NCBI RefSeq assembly: GCF_018323985.1
Contig: NZ_AP024590.1
Span: 496,001-560,000 of the forward strand
DNA: 64,000 nt
Direction of reading: 5' to 3'
Source: Enterobacter kobei
Lineage (GTDB): Bacteria > Pseudomonadota > Gammaproteobacteria > Enterobacterales > Enterobacteriaceae
The position numbers and the translations under genes are program-made. Shown piece by piece: positions 36,101 through 45,340 of this stretch (position 1 is the stretch's first letter; each line of letters begins with the position of its first letter). The notes beneath the pieces are model-generated. The model saw only the letters and a list, made by a program, of their open reading frames with translations. It did not search any database and was not told the origin of the DNA.

Positions 36101-37583
36101 GCACGGCAAACGGGGTATCGTCACCCATTGAACCGACTGCTTCCTGACCGTTTTCGCCCAGCACGCGGATGATAGAGTCCAGCTCTTCCGCGCTGTAGTT
36201 AAACTGTTTCTGGTAGCTGCCCAGCAGATCGTCGTCCATTTCGCGGCTGCCAACTTCTTCATCCGGCAGATCTTCAAACGGCACCAGACGACGGACGTTT
36301 TTCTCCATCCACTCTTTATAAGGGTGGCGGCTTTTCAGATCGTCATCGGTTTCCGCAGAGTGCAGGATGCGGCCACCGCGCGTGTCGATTACCATCAGCT
36401 CGCCCGGTCCGACGCGGCCTTTTTCCACCACTTCGTCCGGCTGATAATCCCAGATACCCACTTCAGAGGCGCAGGTGATCAGCTTATCTTTGGTGATCAC
36501 GTAGCGCGCCGGGCGCAGGCCGTTACGGTCGAGGTTACAGGCTGCGAAACGACCATCGGACATGACGATGCCCGCCGGGCCATCCCACGGCTCCATGTGC
36601 ATGGAGTTAAAGTCGAAGAAGGCGCGCAGCTCCGGATCCATGTCCGGGTTATTCTGCCAGGCTGGCGGCACCAGCAGACGCATGGCACGGACGATGTCCA
36701 TGCCGCCGGCAAGCAGCAGCTCCAGCATGTTATCCATGGAGCTGGAGTCAGAGCCAGTTTCGTTAACGAAGGGCGCGGCGTCATGCAGATCGGGGATCAG
36801 CGGCGTCTGGAACTTATAAGTACGCGCGCGCGCCCACTGGCGGTTACCGGTGATGGTATTGATTTCACCGTTGTGCGCCAGATAGCGGAACGGCTGCGCC
36901 AGCGGCCAGCGCGGGACGGTGTTGGTAGAGAAGCGCTGGTGGAACAGGCAAATGGCTGATTCCAGGCGCAGGTCCGCCAGGTCCAGGTAGAAGCGCGGCA
37001 AATCTGCCGGCATACACAGACCTTTATAGATGTTGACCAGGTTCGACAGGCTACAAACGTAGAAATCTTTATCTTCCACCAGACGCTTTTCAATGCGACG
37101 GCGCGCGATAAACAGACGACGTTCCATATCACGTGGACGCCAGCCCGCAGGGGCGTTGACAAAGATCTGCTCAATACGTGGCAGCGAGGAGAGGGCGATT
37201 TCACCGAGCACCCCTTCATTGGTCGGCACGTCGCGCCAGCCAACAATCGACAGGGTTTCTTGTTGTAGCTCTTCTTCGACAATACGGCGCGAGGCGGCAG
37301 CTTTTTCAGGATCCTGATTCAGGAACAGCATACCCACGGCGTAATTTTTGGCTAAGCGCCAGCCGCGCTCTTCGGCAACAATGCGGAAGAAACGATCGGG
37401 TTTTTGCAACAGTAAACCGCAGCCATCGCCGGTTTTACCATCGGCAAGGATGGCGCCACGGTGCTGCATCCGGGCCAGTGCGTGAATAGCGGTACGCACT
37501 ACCTTGTGGCTAGGTTCGCCTTCTATGTGGGCGATCAGGCCGAAACCACAGTTATCCTTCTCAAGGGATTTATCGTACAACAT
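33123..37583 (-). CDS. gltB: Glutamate synthase large subunit
   Basis: A 1486-residue GOGAT large subunit that makes two glutamates from glutamine and 2-oxoglutarate. An 11-residue propeptide precedes the catalytic N-terminal Cys (KDN|CGFG) of the class II amidotransferase domain. It is followed by central and FMN-binding TIM-barrel domains, a 3Fe-4S motif ([16 protein letters not shown] region is C-x5-C-x4-C type) near 1100, and a C-terminal beta-helix. The ATG at 37583 has GGGGAGG upstream. Full length and intact. Confidence 0.97.
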   Translation of the reverse strand: MLYDKSLEKDNCGFGLIAHIEGEPSHKVVRTAIHALARMQHRGAILADGKTGDGCGLLLQKPDRFFRIVAEERGWRLAKNYAVGMLFLNQDPEKAAASRRIVEEELQQETLSIVGWRDVPTNEGVLGEIALSSLPRIEQIFVNAPAGWRPRDMERRLFIARRRIEKRLVEDKDFYVCSLSNLVNIYKGLCMPADLPRFYLDLADLRLESAICLFHQRFSTNTVPRWPLAQPFRYLAHNGEINTITGNRQWARARTYKFQTPLIPDLHDAAPFVNETGSDSSSMDNMLELLLAGGMDIVRAMRLLVPPAWQNNPDMDPELRAFFDFNSMHMEPWDGPAGIVMSDGRFAACNLDRNGLRPARYVITKDKLITCASEVGIWDYQPDEVVEKGRVGPGELMVIDTRGGRILHSAETDDDLKSRHPYKEWMEKNVRRLVPFEDLPDEEVGSREMDDDLLGSYQKQFNYSAEELDSIIRVLGENGQEAVGSMGDDTPFAVLSSQPRIIYDYFRQQFAQVTNPPIDPLREAHVMSLATSIGREMNVFCEAEGQAHRLSFKSPILLYSDFKQLTTMTEHHYRADTLDITFDVNDSTLEEVVKALCDKAEAMVRDGTVLLVLSDRNIAKNRLPVPAPMAVGAVQTRLVEKNLRCDANIIVETASARDPHHFAVLLGFGATAIYPYLAYETLAKLIDTRAIEKSYRTVMLNYRNGINKGLYKIMSKMGISTIASYRCSKLFEAVGLHDDVADLCFNGVVSRIGGASFSDFQQDLLNLSKRAWLARKPLDQGGLLKYVHGGEYHAYNPDVVRTLQQAVQTGDYSDYQQYAKLVNERPAATLRDLLAINPPADAVSIDDVEPAQELFKRFDTAAMSIGALSPEAHEALAEAMNSIGGNSNSGEGGEDPARYGTNKVSRIKQVASGRFGVTPAYLVNADVIQIKVAQGAKPGEGGQLPGDKVTPYIAKLRYSVPGVTLISPPPHHDIYSIEDLAQLIFDLKQVNPKAMISVKLVSEPGVGTIATGVAKAYADLITIAGYDGGTGASPLSSVKYAGCPWELGLVETQQALVANGLRHKIRLQVDGGLKTGVDIIKAAILGAESFGFGTGPMVALGCKYLRICHLNNCATGVATQDDKLRKNHYHGLPFKVTNYFEFIALETRELMAQLGVKRLVDLIGRTDLLIALEGYTAKQQKLDLSKLLETAEPHPGKALHCTEHNPPFDNGVLNAQLLSQAKPYVDEGQSKTFWFDIRNTDRSVGASLSGYIAQKHGDQGLAADPIKAHFSGTAGQSFGVWNAGGVELYLTGDANDYVGKGMAGGLLAVRPPVGSAFLSHKASIIGNTCLYGATGGRLYAAGRAGERFAVRNSGAITVVEGIGDNGCEYMTGGIVCILGKTGVNFGAGMTGGFAYVLDEDGEFRKRVNPELVEVLSVDDLAIHEEHLRGLITEHVQHTGSSRGEEILANWPAFSTRFALVKPKSSDVKALLGHRSRSAAELRVQAQ

Positions 37584-38255
37584 ATCAGTGAACCTCCCCA
37601 GGCTCTACGGGAGTCCGTCTTAACCGACGCGCACAGGCGCAGAAAGAGCATGGCGACGGGGTTTTAAGGCCTCGGGTGTCGCCCTCTTTTTTTTCCTTTT
37701 CGCATCGGTACACAAGTGTTGAGGACTTGCTTAAGAGGGAATCTCAATTACTGCATAAATATGATGAGCAGACTGCTCACCCAGAAAGCTTCCAGCGGAT
37801 CCTCAAGTTATCGGGAATCGGCACACAGGTCAAATGGCAATCTTATTTATACAAATATGTGCTAAAGGCAACTTAACCATTTGAATTTAAAAATTATTAT
37901 TGATTTTTTGACGGCTTTGCCAGGCGCCGCGACCTGTAACGGAGTGTGATCCCTCTCACTATAAGAAAGCGCTGTTATCACCGCGCTGTCCTGTGTTTGG
38001 TTTTACAGGCAGAATATTAAACTGGCTTTCCCCGGTAACCCGCTTAAAGACACTGTTTTACGCTGACGGAATTCTTTTTGAAAAATATCCCGCCACCATA
38101 AGTAAAAGTAATCAGCAAGAGATTGAATGAAATTGCGGTAATTGTGCTTGATTATGCAATAGATGTGCGTCCTCTCTGGCGATTGATCCAGGTCATCGCC
38201 GACAAAGACTAAAAATGGCAGGCTTGGCCCTTTCATCAGGCCGGTCTATCAATTT
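37584..38255. other. gltB-yhcC divergent intergenic region
   Basis: 672 bases without a convincing gene. The side next to gltB is its leader. The centre (about 37860-37910) is very AT-rich, fitting the Lrp/IHF-controlled gltB promoter region known in E. coli, though no individual site was assigned. Short frames at 37676-37876 (+) and 38003-38236 (-) show no family resemblance and are not called. Confidence 0.55.
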
Positions 38256-39185
38256 ATGCAGTTACAGAAATTAGTCAATATGTTTGGTGGCGATCTCGCT
38301 CGTCGTTACGGGCAGAAGGTCCATAAACTGACGCTGCATGGCGGTTTCAGTTGTCCTAATCGCGATGGCACTATCGGACGGGGCGGCTGCACTTTCTGTA
38401 ACGTAGCCTCCTTTGCTGATGAAACGCAGCAGAACCACTCCATCGCGGAGCAGCTCGCTTATCAGGCCACGCTGGTGAACCGCGCCAGGCGTTATCTCGC
38501 CTATTTTCAGGCCTATACCAGTACCTGGGCGGAAGTGCAGGTGCTGCGCGCCATGTATCAGCAGGCGGTGAGCCAGGCCAGTATCGTCGGTCTATGCGTC
38601 GGCACCCGCCCCGACTGCGTGCCGGATGCGGTACTGGATCTGCTCAGCGACTATCATGATGCGGGCTACGAAGTGTGGCTGGAGCTTGGACTACAAACGG
38701 CCCACGATAAAACGCTGCATCGCATTAATCGCGGCCATGATTTTGCCTGCTACCAGCGCACCACCCGCCGCGCGCGTGAGCGCGGCCTGAAAGTGTGCAG
38801 CCACCTGATTGTCGGTCTGCCTGGCGAAGGGCAGGCGGAGTGCCTCGACACGCTGCACCGCGTGGTGGAGACGGGCGTGGACGGGATTAAGCTGCATCCG
38901 CTGCACATTGTCACCGGCAGCACGATGGCGAAGGCCTGGGAGGCGGGGCGTCTGCACGGCATTGCGCTGGAAGACTACACCGTCACCGCCGGGGAGATGA
39001 TCCGCCATACGCCCCCTGAGGTGATTTACCACCGTATTTCCGCCAGTGCGCGTCGCCCGACGCTGCTCGCCCCGCTGTGGTGCGAAAATCGCTGGACCGG
39101 CATGGTGGAACTGGATCGTTACCTGAATCATCACGGTGTGCAGGGATCGGCGCTGGGTCGCGGCTGGGTGATGCCTTCTCCCTGA
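38256..39185 (+). CDS. yhcC: Radical SAM protein YhcC
   Basis: A 309-residue radical S-adenosylmethionine protein of the YhcC/Elp3-like group. The cluster-binding cysteines are in CPNRDGTIGRGGCTFC (C-x-n-C-x2-C type, residues about 33-48). Later conserved motifs are GLCVGTRPDC and LELGLQTAHD. Its substrate is not established; similarity to tRNA-modifying radical SAM enzymes is a hint only. It matches E. coli YhcC in length and stands upstream of arcB in the same orientation. Confidence 0.93.
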   Translation: MQLQKLVNMFGGDLARRYGQKVHKLTLHGGFSCPNRDGTIGRGGCTFCNVASFADETQQNHSIAEQLAYQATLVNRARRYLAYFQAYTSTWAEVQVLRAMYQQAVSQASIVGLCVGTRPDCVPDAVLDLLSDYHDAGYEVWLELGLQTAHDKTLHRINRGHDFACYQRTTRRARERGLKVCSHLIVGLPGEGQAECLDTLHRVVETGVDGIKLHPLHIVTGSTMAKAWEAGRLHGIALEDYTVTAGEMIRHTPPEVIYHRISASARRPTLLAPLWCENRWTGMVELDRYLNHHGVQGSALGRGWVMPSP

Positions 39186-39291
39186 TCTTTTCTACGCTGT
39201 GCGGGGATTAATTCGCACTTTTTCACACAAGCTTCAACGCCTTGCTCAGAATTGAGTATTATTGTGCCAGGTTGTCGCGAAGGGATCCCCT

Positions 39292-41631
39292 ATGAAGCAA
39301 ATCCGAGTACTGGCGCAATACTATGTCGATCTGATGATGAAGCTCGGCCTGGTGCGCTTTTCCATTCTGCTGGCACTGGCGCTGGTGGTACTGGCGATTG
39401 TCGTGCAGATGGCGGTCACCATGGTGCTGCATGGCCGTGTGGAAAGCATTGATGTTATTCGTTCTATCTTCTTTGGTCTGCTCATCACCCCCTGGGCGGT
39501 CTACTTTCTGTCGGTGGTGGTTGAACAACTCGAAGAGTCGCGTCAGCGCCTCTCGCGGCTGGTAGATAAACTCGAAGAGATGCGTGAACGCGATCTTAAG
39601 CTCAACGTGCAGCTGCGGGACAATATCTCCCAGCTAAATCAGGAGATCAGCGACCGCGTGAAAGCGGAAGCGGAGCGCCAGGCCACGTTCGAACAGCTAA
39701 AAATCGAAATGCAGGAGCGCGAACAGACGCAGATCCAGCTCGAGCAGCAATCCTCTTTCCTGCGCTCATTCCTCGATGCTTCGCCGGACCTGGTTTTCTA
39801 TCGTAACGAAGACAAAGAGTTTTCCGGCTGCAACCGGGCGATGGAACTGCTGACGGGTAAAAGCGAAAAACAGCTGGTTAACCTGAAGCCACAGGACGTG
39901 TACTCCCCGGAAGCCGCCGAGAAAGTGCTGGAAACCGACGAGAAAGTCTTCCGCCACAATGTGTCACTCACTTATGAACAGTGGCTGGATTACCCGGACG
40001 GGCGAAAAGCCTGCTTCGAGATCCGCAAGGTGCCCTATTACGACCGCGTGGGTAAACGCCACGGCCTGATGGGCTTCGGGCGTGACATTACCGAGCGTAA
40101 GCGCTATCAGGATGCGCTGGAGCGCGCCAGCCGCGACAAGACCACCTTTATCTCCACCATCAGCCATGAACTGCGTACGCCGCTCAACGGCATCGTCGGC
40201 CTGAGCCGTATTCTGCTGGATACAGATCTCTCCGCCGAGCAGGAAAAATACCTGAAAACTATTCATGTGTCGGCGGTGACGCTGGGCAATATTTTTAACG
40301 ATATTATCGACATGGATAAAATGGAGCGGCATAAAGTTCAGCTGGATAACCAGCCGGTGGACTTCACCAGCTTCCTTGCCGATCTGGAAAACCTCTCCGG
40401 TCTCCAGGCACAGCAAAAAGGGCTGCGCTTCGTAATGGAGCCTGCGCTGCCGCTGCCGCATAAAGTGATCACCGACGGCACGCGCCTGCGGCAGATCCTG
40501 TGGAACCTGATCAGCAACGCCGTGAAATTTACTCTGCACGGGCAGGTCGTGGTGCGTGTGCGTTATGACGCTCCGCAGGAGATGCTGCGCTTTGAGGTGG
40601 AAGATTCCGGTATCGGCATCCCGCAGACCGAGCAGGATAAAATTTTCGCCATGTATTATCAGGTGAAAGACAGCCACGGCGGTAAACCGGCGACCGGTAC
40701 GGGCATTGGTCTTGCTGTCTCCCGTCGTCTGGCGAAAAGCATGGGCGGTGATATCACGGTGTCGAGCGTCGCGGGTAAAGGCTCGGTGTTCTCGCTGTCA
40801 GTACGGGCGCCGGCCGTTGCGGAAGAAGTGGACGATGCTTATGAAGAGGACGATATGCCGCTGCCAGCGCTGAACGTTCTGCTGGTGGAAGACATCGAGC
40901 TGAACGTGATTGTCGCGCGTTCGGTGCTGGAAAAACTGGGCTGTAGCGTGGATGTGGCGATGACCGGCAAGGCAGCGCTGGAGATGTTCAAGCCCGGAGA
41001 ATACGATCTGCTGCTGCTGGATATTCAGCTGCCGGACATGACCGGGCTGGATATCTCCCGTCAGCTTACCAGCCGTTACGCGCCTGACGATCTGCCGCCT
41101 CTGGTGGCATTAACCGCCAACGTACTGAAAGATAAACAGGAATACCTGAGCGCCGGTATGGATGATGTGCTCAGCAAACCGCTGGCAGTACCGGCGTTAA
41201 CGGCCATGATTAAAAAGTTCTGGGATACCTGTGATGACGAGGAGAGTGATGTGACCCCTGTAGATGATGGTAAATCACAAACGCTGTTGGATCTGCCGAT
41301 GCTGGAGCAGTATCTGGAGCTGGTCGGGCCGAAGCTGATCACCGATGGCGTGGCGGTATTTGAAAAAATGATGCCGGGCTATATCAGCGTGCTGGAGTCT
41401 AATTTCACAGCCCGCGATCAGAAAGGGATCACCGAAGAGGGCCATAAAATCAAAGGGGCCGCAGGCTCCATCGGTCTGCGCCGTTTACAGCAACTGGGAC
41501 AACAAATTCAGTCGCCGGATCTGCCTGCCTGGTGGAATAACGTGGGCGAGTGGATCGACGAGATGAAACAGGAGTGGCCGCACGATGTGGCGGTGCTGAA
41601 AGCCTGGGTGGCGACTGCCAGTAAAAAATAA
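39292..41631 (+). CDS. arcB: Anaerobic redox sensor kinase ArcB
   Basis: A 779-residue tripartite sensor kinase that phosphorylates ArcA under low oxygen. Two membrane segments (about 22-45 and 58-77) are followed by a leucine-zipper-like coil, a PAS domain containing redox cysteines 180 (FSGC) and 241 (KACFE), HisKA with the phospho-His in STISHELRTPLNG (near 291), an ATPase domain, a receiver with Asp in LLLDIQLPD, and an HPt domain (EGHKIKGAAGS). The ATG at 39292 follows GAAGGGA. Its last bases overlap the antisense ArcZ gene. Confidence 0.97.
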   Translation: MKQIRVLAQYYVDLMMKLGLVRFSILLALALVVLAIVVQMAVTMVLHGRVESIDVIRSIFFGLLITPWAVYFLSVVVEQLEESRQRLSRLVDKLEEMRERDLKLNVQLRDNISQLNQEISDRVKAEAERQATFEQLKIEMQEREQTQIQLEQQSSFLRSFLDASPDLVFYRNEDKEFSGCNRAMELLTGKSEKQLVNLKPQDVYSPEAAEKVLETDEKVFRHNVSLTYEQWLDYPDGRKACFEIRKVPYYDRVGKRHGLMGFGRDITERKRYQDALERASRDKTTFISTISHELRTPLNGIVGLSRILLDTDLSAEQEKYLKTIHVSAVTLGNIFNDIIDMDKMERHKVQLDNQPVDFTSFLADLENLSGLQAQQKGLRFVMEPALPLPHKVITDGTRLRQILWNLISNAVKFTLHGQVVVRVRYDAPQEMLRFEVEDSGIGIPQTEQDKIFAMYYQVKDSHGGKPATGTGIGLAVSRRLAKSMGGDITVSSVAGKGSVFSLSVRAPAVAEEVDDAYEEDDMPLPALNVLLVEDIELNVIVARSVLEKLGCSVDVAMTGKAALEMFKPGEYDLLLLDIQLPDMTGLDISRQLTSRYAPDDLPPLVALTANVLKDKQEYLSAGMDDVLSKPLAVPALTAMIKKFWDTCDDEESDVTPVDDGKSQTLLDLPMLEQYLELVGPKLITDGVAVFEKMMPGYISVLESNFTARDQKGITEEGHKIKGAAGSIGLRRLQQLGQQIQSPDLPAWWNNVGEWIDEMKQEWPHDVAVLKAWVATASKK

Positions 41632-41743
41632 CCCCGGATAAACCGGGGTGCGCGAATACTGCGCCAACACCAGGGAAACCGTGGCTGCGCCGGGATTGTT
41701 GGTTTTGTTGATTTACAGGCACAGACGAGATAGATGGAAAGTT
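41623..41743 (-). ncRNA. arcZ: Hfq-dependent small RNA ArcZ
   Basis: Read leftward in the arcB-elbB gap, the sequence contains the conserved ArcZ core (GGTTTCCCTGGTGTTGGCGC, then AGTATTCGCGC). It ends in the terminator ACCCCGG-TTTAT-CCGGGGT with a U-run whose complement overlaps the arcB stop codon. Position, strand and about 120-base length agree with E. coli ArcZ, which activates rpoS, represses flhDC and tpx, and acts back on arcB. The 5' end is placed by comparison and is approximate; the 5' half is less conserved than the processed 3' half. Confidence 0.85.
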
Positions 41744-41863
41744 CGCTCTTAAGATACCAAAACTTGAATCATTTGTTACGTGAATCAGTGAAATGTGTGA
41801 AGCCCGGCGCTGTTATTAAAACAATTAATCTGTTTCAGTCTATTGCCAGAAAGGATGAGCAAC

Positions 41864-42517
41864 ATGAAAAAAGTAGGTATTGTCCTCAGCGGATGCGGCG
41901 TTAACGACGGCTCAGAGATCCACGAAGCCGTACTTTCTCTGCTGGCGATCGCCAGAAACGGGGCTGAAGCGGTCTGTTTTGCCCCGGATAAAAGCCAGAG
42001 CGATGTCGTGAATCATCTGACTGGCGAACCCATGGCGGAAAGCCGCAATGTGCTGATCGAAGCCGCGCGTATTGCCCGTGGCGCGATCCAGCCGCTCTCG
42101 CAGGCGTCGGAGGAAACGCTGGATGCCCTGATCGTGCCAGGTGGTTTTGGCGCGGCAAAAAACCTGAGTAATTTTGCCAGCCAGGGGGCGGAGTGTACCG
42201 TTGACCCCGATCTGAAACGTCTGGCGCTGGCCATGCATGAAATGGGTAAACCGCTGGGCTTTATCTGTATCGCCCCGGCGATGCTGCCGAAGATTTTTGA
42301 CGTCCCGCTGCGCCTGACCATCGGCACCGACATTGACACGGCCGAGCTGCTGGAAGAGATGGGCGCAGAGCACGTGCCTTGTCCGGTGGATGATATTGTC
42401 GTGGATGAAGACAATAAAGTGGTCACTACCCCGGCTTACATGCTGGCGCAGAACATCGCTGAAGCGGCGGCAGGCATTGATAAGCTGGTTGCCCGCGTAC
42501 TGGTTCTGACGGAATGA
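41864..42517 (+). CDS. elbB: ElbB, DJ-1/PfpI-family glyoxalase
   Basis: A 217-residue protein of the DJ-1/PfpI superfamily, matching E. coli ElbB. The nucleophile-elbow cysteine lies in [11 protein letters not shown] near residue 135. E. coli ElbB (GLX-type activity on glyoxal) was linked to isoprenoid production. The ATG at 41864 is preceded by AAAGGA; an in-frame ATG seven codons upstream has no such signal. The stop overlaps the mtgA start by four bases. Confidence 0.93.
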   Translation: MKKVGIVLSGCGVNDGSEIHEAVLSLLAIARNGAEAVCFAPDKSQSDVVNHLTGEPMAESRNVLIEAARIARGAIQPLSQASEETLDALIVPGGFGAAKNLSNFASQGAECTVDPDLKRLALAMHEMGKPLGFICIAPAMLPKIFDVPLRLTIGTDIDTAELLEEMGAEHVPCPVDDIVVDEDNKVVTTPAYMLAQNIAEAAAGIDKLVARVLVLTE

Positions 42518-43245
42518 AGCGACGCCGCGCGCCGTTGATGGCAACGGTGAAGTCTTATCTGTGGCGTATCGTGCTGGTACTGGCGCTGTTCTGGGGCGGC
42601 GGCATCGCGCTGTTTTCCATCGTGCCGGTGCCGTTTTCTGCGGTGATGGTCGAGCGTCAAGTGTCGGCCTGGCTCAGCGGGGATTTTGGCTACGTAGCCC
42701 ATTCAGACTGGGTCAGCATGAGCGATATTTCGCCGTGGATGGGACTGGCGGTGATCGCGGCGGAAGATCAGAAATTCCCGGAACACTGGGGATTTGATGT
42801 CGCCGCCATCGAAAAAGCGCTGTCCCATAACGAACGCAATGAGAACCGTATTCGCGGTGCCTCGACCCTTTCCCAGCAGACGGCAAAAAACCTGTTCCTG
42901 TGGGACGGGCGCAGCTGGCTGCGTAAAGGGCTGGAAGCCGGATTAACGCTGGGCATGGAAACGGTATGGAGTAAACGCCGCATCCTGACGGTTTATCTGA
43001 ACATCGCGGAATTTGGTGACGGGGTGTTTGGCGTTGAAGCCGCGGCGCAGCGCTATTTTCATAAGCCAGCCAGTCGACTGACGATAGCGGAAGCGGCATT
43101 GCTGGCGGCGGTGCTGCCAAATCCGCTGCGTTTTAAGGCCGATGCGCCGTCGGGTTATGTACACAATCGTCAGGCATGGATCATGCGCCAGATGCGTCAA
43201 CTGGGCGGTGAAGGCTTTATGCGCGAGCAGGGATTATACCAGTAA
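42514..43245 (+). CDS. mtgA: Monofunctional peptidoglycan glycosyltransferase MtgA
   Basis: A 243-residue GT51 enzyme with an N-terminal membrane anchor (about 16-37). The catalytic Glu is in [17 protein letters not shown], and the motifs [17 protein letters not shown] and [18 protein letters not shown] follow. It polymerises lipid II into glycan strands at the inner membrane, with a role at the division site. The ATG overlaps the elbB stop, and a palindromic element follows before convergent npr. The first dozen residues differ from E. coli. Confidence 0.95.
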   Translation: MKRRRAPLMATVKSYLWRIVLVLALFWGGGIALFSIVPVPFSAVMVERQVSAWLSGDFGYVAHSDWVSMSDISPWMGLAVIAAEDQKFPEHWGFDVAAIEKALSHNERNENRIRGASTLSQQTAKNLFLWDGRSWLRKGLEAGLTLGMETVWSKRRILTVYLNIAEFGDGVFGVEAAAQRYFHKPASRLTIAEAALLAAVLPNPLRFKADAPSGYVHNRQAWIMRQMRQLGGEGFMREQGLYQ

Positions 43246-43246
43246 A

Positions 43247-43279
43247 CTCACCCTCTCCCGCGGGAGAGGGGCAGGTGAG
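43247..43279. repeat. Palindromic element between mtgA and npr
   Basis: CCCTCTCCCG/CGGGAGAGGG (43251-43270) is a perfect 20-bp palindrome. It is extended by CTCAC on the left and GTGAG on the right with a small offset. It begins one base after the mtgA stop, between converging genes, as intergenic palindromic repeats often do, and can fold from either strand. Confidence 0.7.
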
Positions 43280-43287
43280 GGGCTAAC

Positions 43288-43560
43288 TCAGTCCTCGTCA
43301 AACCCGGCGTTGAACAGCGCGATCACCGCTGCCAGCGCCTCTTCTTCCTGCGGGCCGGTGGCTTCGATCTCAATCTGACGGCCTTTTGCGGAATCCAGCA
43401 TCAACAGCGCAATCACGCTGTTCGCTTCCGCTTCGGTGCCTTCTTCGTTACGCAGCAGCACGTCTGCATCGAAGCCCTGCATCAGTTCAAACAGTTTCAT
43501 CGCCGGACGCGCATGCATGCCCAGCTTGTTGGTGATTTCCACGGTTTGTTTTACGGTCAT
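43288..43560 (-). CDS. ptsO: Phosphocarrier protein NPr
   Basis: A 90-residue HPr-like protein of the nitrogen phosphotransferase system. The phosphorylation site His16 is in GMHARPA. It takes phosphate from PtsP (EI-Ntr) and passes it to PtsN; its state affects potassium transport and LPS synthesis. The ATG overlaps the rapZ stop by four bases. It is the last gene of the rpoN-hpf-ptsN-rapZ-npr operon. Confidence 0.96.
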   Translation of the reverse strand: MTVKQTVEITNKLGMHARPAMKLFELMQGFDADVLLRNEEGTEAEANSVIALLMLDSAKGRQIEIEATGPQEEEALAAVIALFNAGFDED

Positions 43561-44411
43561 GATTTGCGTTTTTCCAGCGTACGATGACGGGATTGCACAT
43601 TTTTGCCGCGCGAACGGAAGTAATCCGCCAGCTGTTCAGCGATATAAACCGAACGGTGTTTACCGCCCGTACAGCCAATGGCGACGGTCAGATAGCTGCG
43701 GTTGTTGGTTTCCAGCATCGGCAACCACAGTTCCAGATAGCTGCGCGTCTGATAGATAAAGTTATGCACTTCGGTATGGCGATCGAGGAACGCCGCAACT
43801 GGTTTATCCAGACCGGTCATAGGACGCAGCTTCGGATCCCAGTGCGGGTTCGGCAGGAAGCGCACGTCGAAGACATAATCCGCATCAATCGGAATACCGT
43901 GCTTGAAGCCAAAGGATTCAAACACCATCGTCAGCTCACGCTCGCGTTTGCCAAGCAGACGCGTTCGCAGCATCTCAGCCAGCTCGTGCACCGACATTTC
44001 CGAGGTATCGACGATCAGATCGGCACGGGAGCGCAGCGGCTCCAGCAGATCGCTCTCTTCGTCGATCGCGCTTTCCAGCGACAGGTTTTTGCTGGACAGC
44101 GGATGCAGACGACGGGTATCGCTGTATCGACGGATCAGCGTGTTGCGGTCAGCATCAAGGAACAGCAGTTGCGGAGAAAACGCATCGGGCAGATTGTTCA
44201 TCGCCTGTTCAAAGATCTCCGGCGATTCCGGCATATTACGCACATCAATGCTTACCGCCGCCGAAATCTGGCGGTCAGCAAGCGAGCGCGCCAGCTCAGG
44301 CAGCAGCACGACGGGCAGGTTATCGACGCAGTAGAAGCCCATGTCTTCCAGCGCTCGCAGGGCAACTGATTTTCCCGATCCCGAGCGACCACTGACGATC
44401 ATCAGTACCAT
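43557..44411 (-). CDS. rapZ: RNase adaptor protein RapZ
   Basis: A 284-residue P-loop protein with Walker [12 protein letters not shown] near the N-terminus and a C-terminal RNA-binding region that includes [18 protein letters not shown]. RapZ binds the sRNA GlmZ and delivers it to RNase E, controlling glucosamine-6-phosphate synthase. It lies between ptsN and npr, 45 bases from ptsN, and matches the E. coli length. Confidence 0.97.
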   Translation of the reverse strand: MVLMIVSGRSGSGKSVALRALEDMGFYCVDNLPVVLLPELARSLADRQISAAVSIDVRNMPESPEIFEQAMNNLPDAFSPQLLFLDADRNTLIRRYSDTRRLHPLSSKNLSLESAIDEESDLLEPLRSRADLIVDTSEMSVHELAEMLRTRLLGKRERELTMVFESFGFKHGIPIDADYVFDVRFLPNPHWDPKLRPMTGLDKPVAAFLDRHTEVHNFIYQTRSYLELWLPMLETNNRSYLTVAIGCTGGKHRSVYIAEQLADYFRSRGKNVQSRHRTLEKRKS

Positions 44412-44456
44412 GTACCGTTTCTCCTCCGGACAACAAAGACGAAGGCCATTTCCGGG

Positions 44457-44948
44457 TTAAGCATCATCCTGGGTGCCTTCTGTTTCCGTGATGATTTGAT
44501 AAAGTTCTTCGTCGCTTTGCGCGCTGCGCAGACGGCGACAAATGGTTTTATCCGCCAGGCGGCGGGCGACTAAAGAGAGCGTATGCAGGTGCGTTTTAGT
44601 CTGATCTGCAGGCACCAGCAGCGCAAACAGCAGATCCACCGGCTGATTGTCGATGGCATCAAAGGCGATGGGCGTTTCAAGCTGTACGAAGACGCCCACG
44701 GCACGCAGCGTATCTTCCTCCAGCTTACCGTGGGGGATCGCGATGCCGTTACCGATGCCGGTACTGCCCATCTTCTCACGCGTCAAAATAGCTTCGAATA
44801 CCACCTGAGGTGGCAGACTTAGCTGCTTGGCGGCCAGTTCACTGATGATTTCCAGCGCACGTTTCTTGCTCTGGCAGTGAACACCGCTGCGGGTACATTC
44901 CTGGTTAAGGACATTGCTCAATTGAAGAGCTGAATCGTTGTTCATCAT
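44457..44948 (-). CDS. ptsN: Nitrogen PTS component EIIA-Ntr
   Basis: A 163-residue EIIA-type domain. The phosphorylated histidine is in IAIPHGKLEED near residue 73. PtsN regulates the potassium sensor KdpD, TrkA and LpxC/GlmS-related pathways according to its phosphorylation by NPr. Almost identical to E. coli PtsN. A perfect 11-bp hairpin separates it from hpf upstream. Confidence 0.97.
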   Translation of the reverse strand: MMNNDSALQLSNVLNQECTRSGVHCQSKKRALEIISELAAKQLSLPPQVVFEAILTREKMGSTGIGNGIAIPHGKLEEDTLRAVGVFVQLETPIAFDAIDNQPVDLLFALLVPADQTKTHLHTLSLVARRLADKTICRRLRSAQSDEELYQIITETEGTQDDA

Positions 44949-44977
44949 AATTTCACCTAAGCGCTAACTGTACAAAT

Positions 44978-45002
44978 GGCCTGTTGTGTTTCACAACAGG
45001 CC
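44978..45002. repeat. Perfect hairpin between hpf and ptsN
   Basis: GGCCTGTTGTG (44978-44988) and CACAACAGGCC (44992-45002) form an 11-bp stem closed by a TTT loop. On the transcribed minus strand it is followed only by AUUUG, not a full U-tract. It may act as partial attenuator or processing and stability element inside the rpoN operon. Confidence 0.7.
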
Positions 45003-45030
45003 GTCCTGCACCCGTTAACTGCCCGGACAA

Positions 45031-45318
45031 TTAGTGTTGTTTCAGTTTATCTTTATGTTTTGTGAGCTGCCGAGAAAGTTTATCAATTAAACCATCAATG
45101 GCGGCATACATATCCTGCCCTTCCGCACTGGCGTGGATCTCTCCGCCGTTGACATGCAGGGTGGCGTCGGCGACATGCGTGACCTTTTCCACCTTCAGAA
45201 CAATGTAGACCTGGTTGATCCTGTCAAAAAATTGCTCCAGCTTGGCAAATTTCGTCTGTAAAAATTCGCGCAAGGCTTCAGTAATCTCGACGTTGTGTCC
45301 TGTGATATTGAGCTGCAT
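45031..45318 (-). CDS. hpf: Ribosome hibernation promoting factor HPF
   Basis: A 95-residue short HPF of the S30AE family, which binds the 30S decoding region and promotes 100S dimers with RMF in stationary phase. The start MQLNITGHNVEITEALREF at 45318 is used; the frame is open for 28 further codons upstream into rpoN but these are not conserved. It begins 22 bases after the rpoN stop. Confidence 0.95.
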   Translation of the reverse strand: MQLNITGHNVEITEALREFLQTKFAKLEQFFDRINQVYIVLKVEKVTHVADATLHVNGGEIHASAEGQDMYAAIDGLIDKLSRQLTKHKDKLKQH

Positions 45319-45340
45319 AGTGTCTTCCTTATCGGTTGAG

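Noticed and set aside
37676..37876. Possible 66-residue protein upstream of gltB
   Set aside because: No ribosome binding site, no similarity recognised, and the region is expected to hold the gltB control sites.
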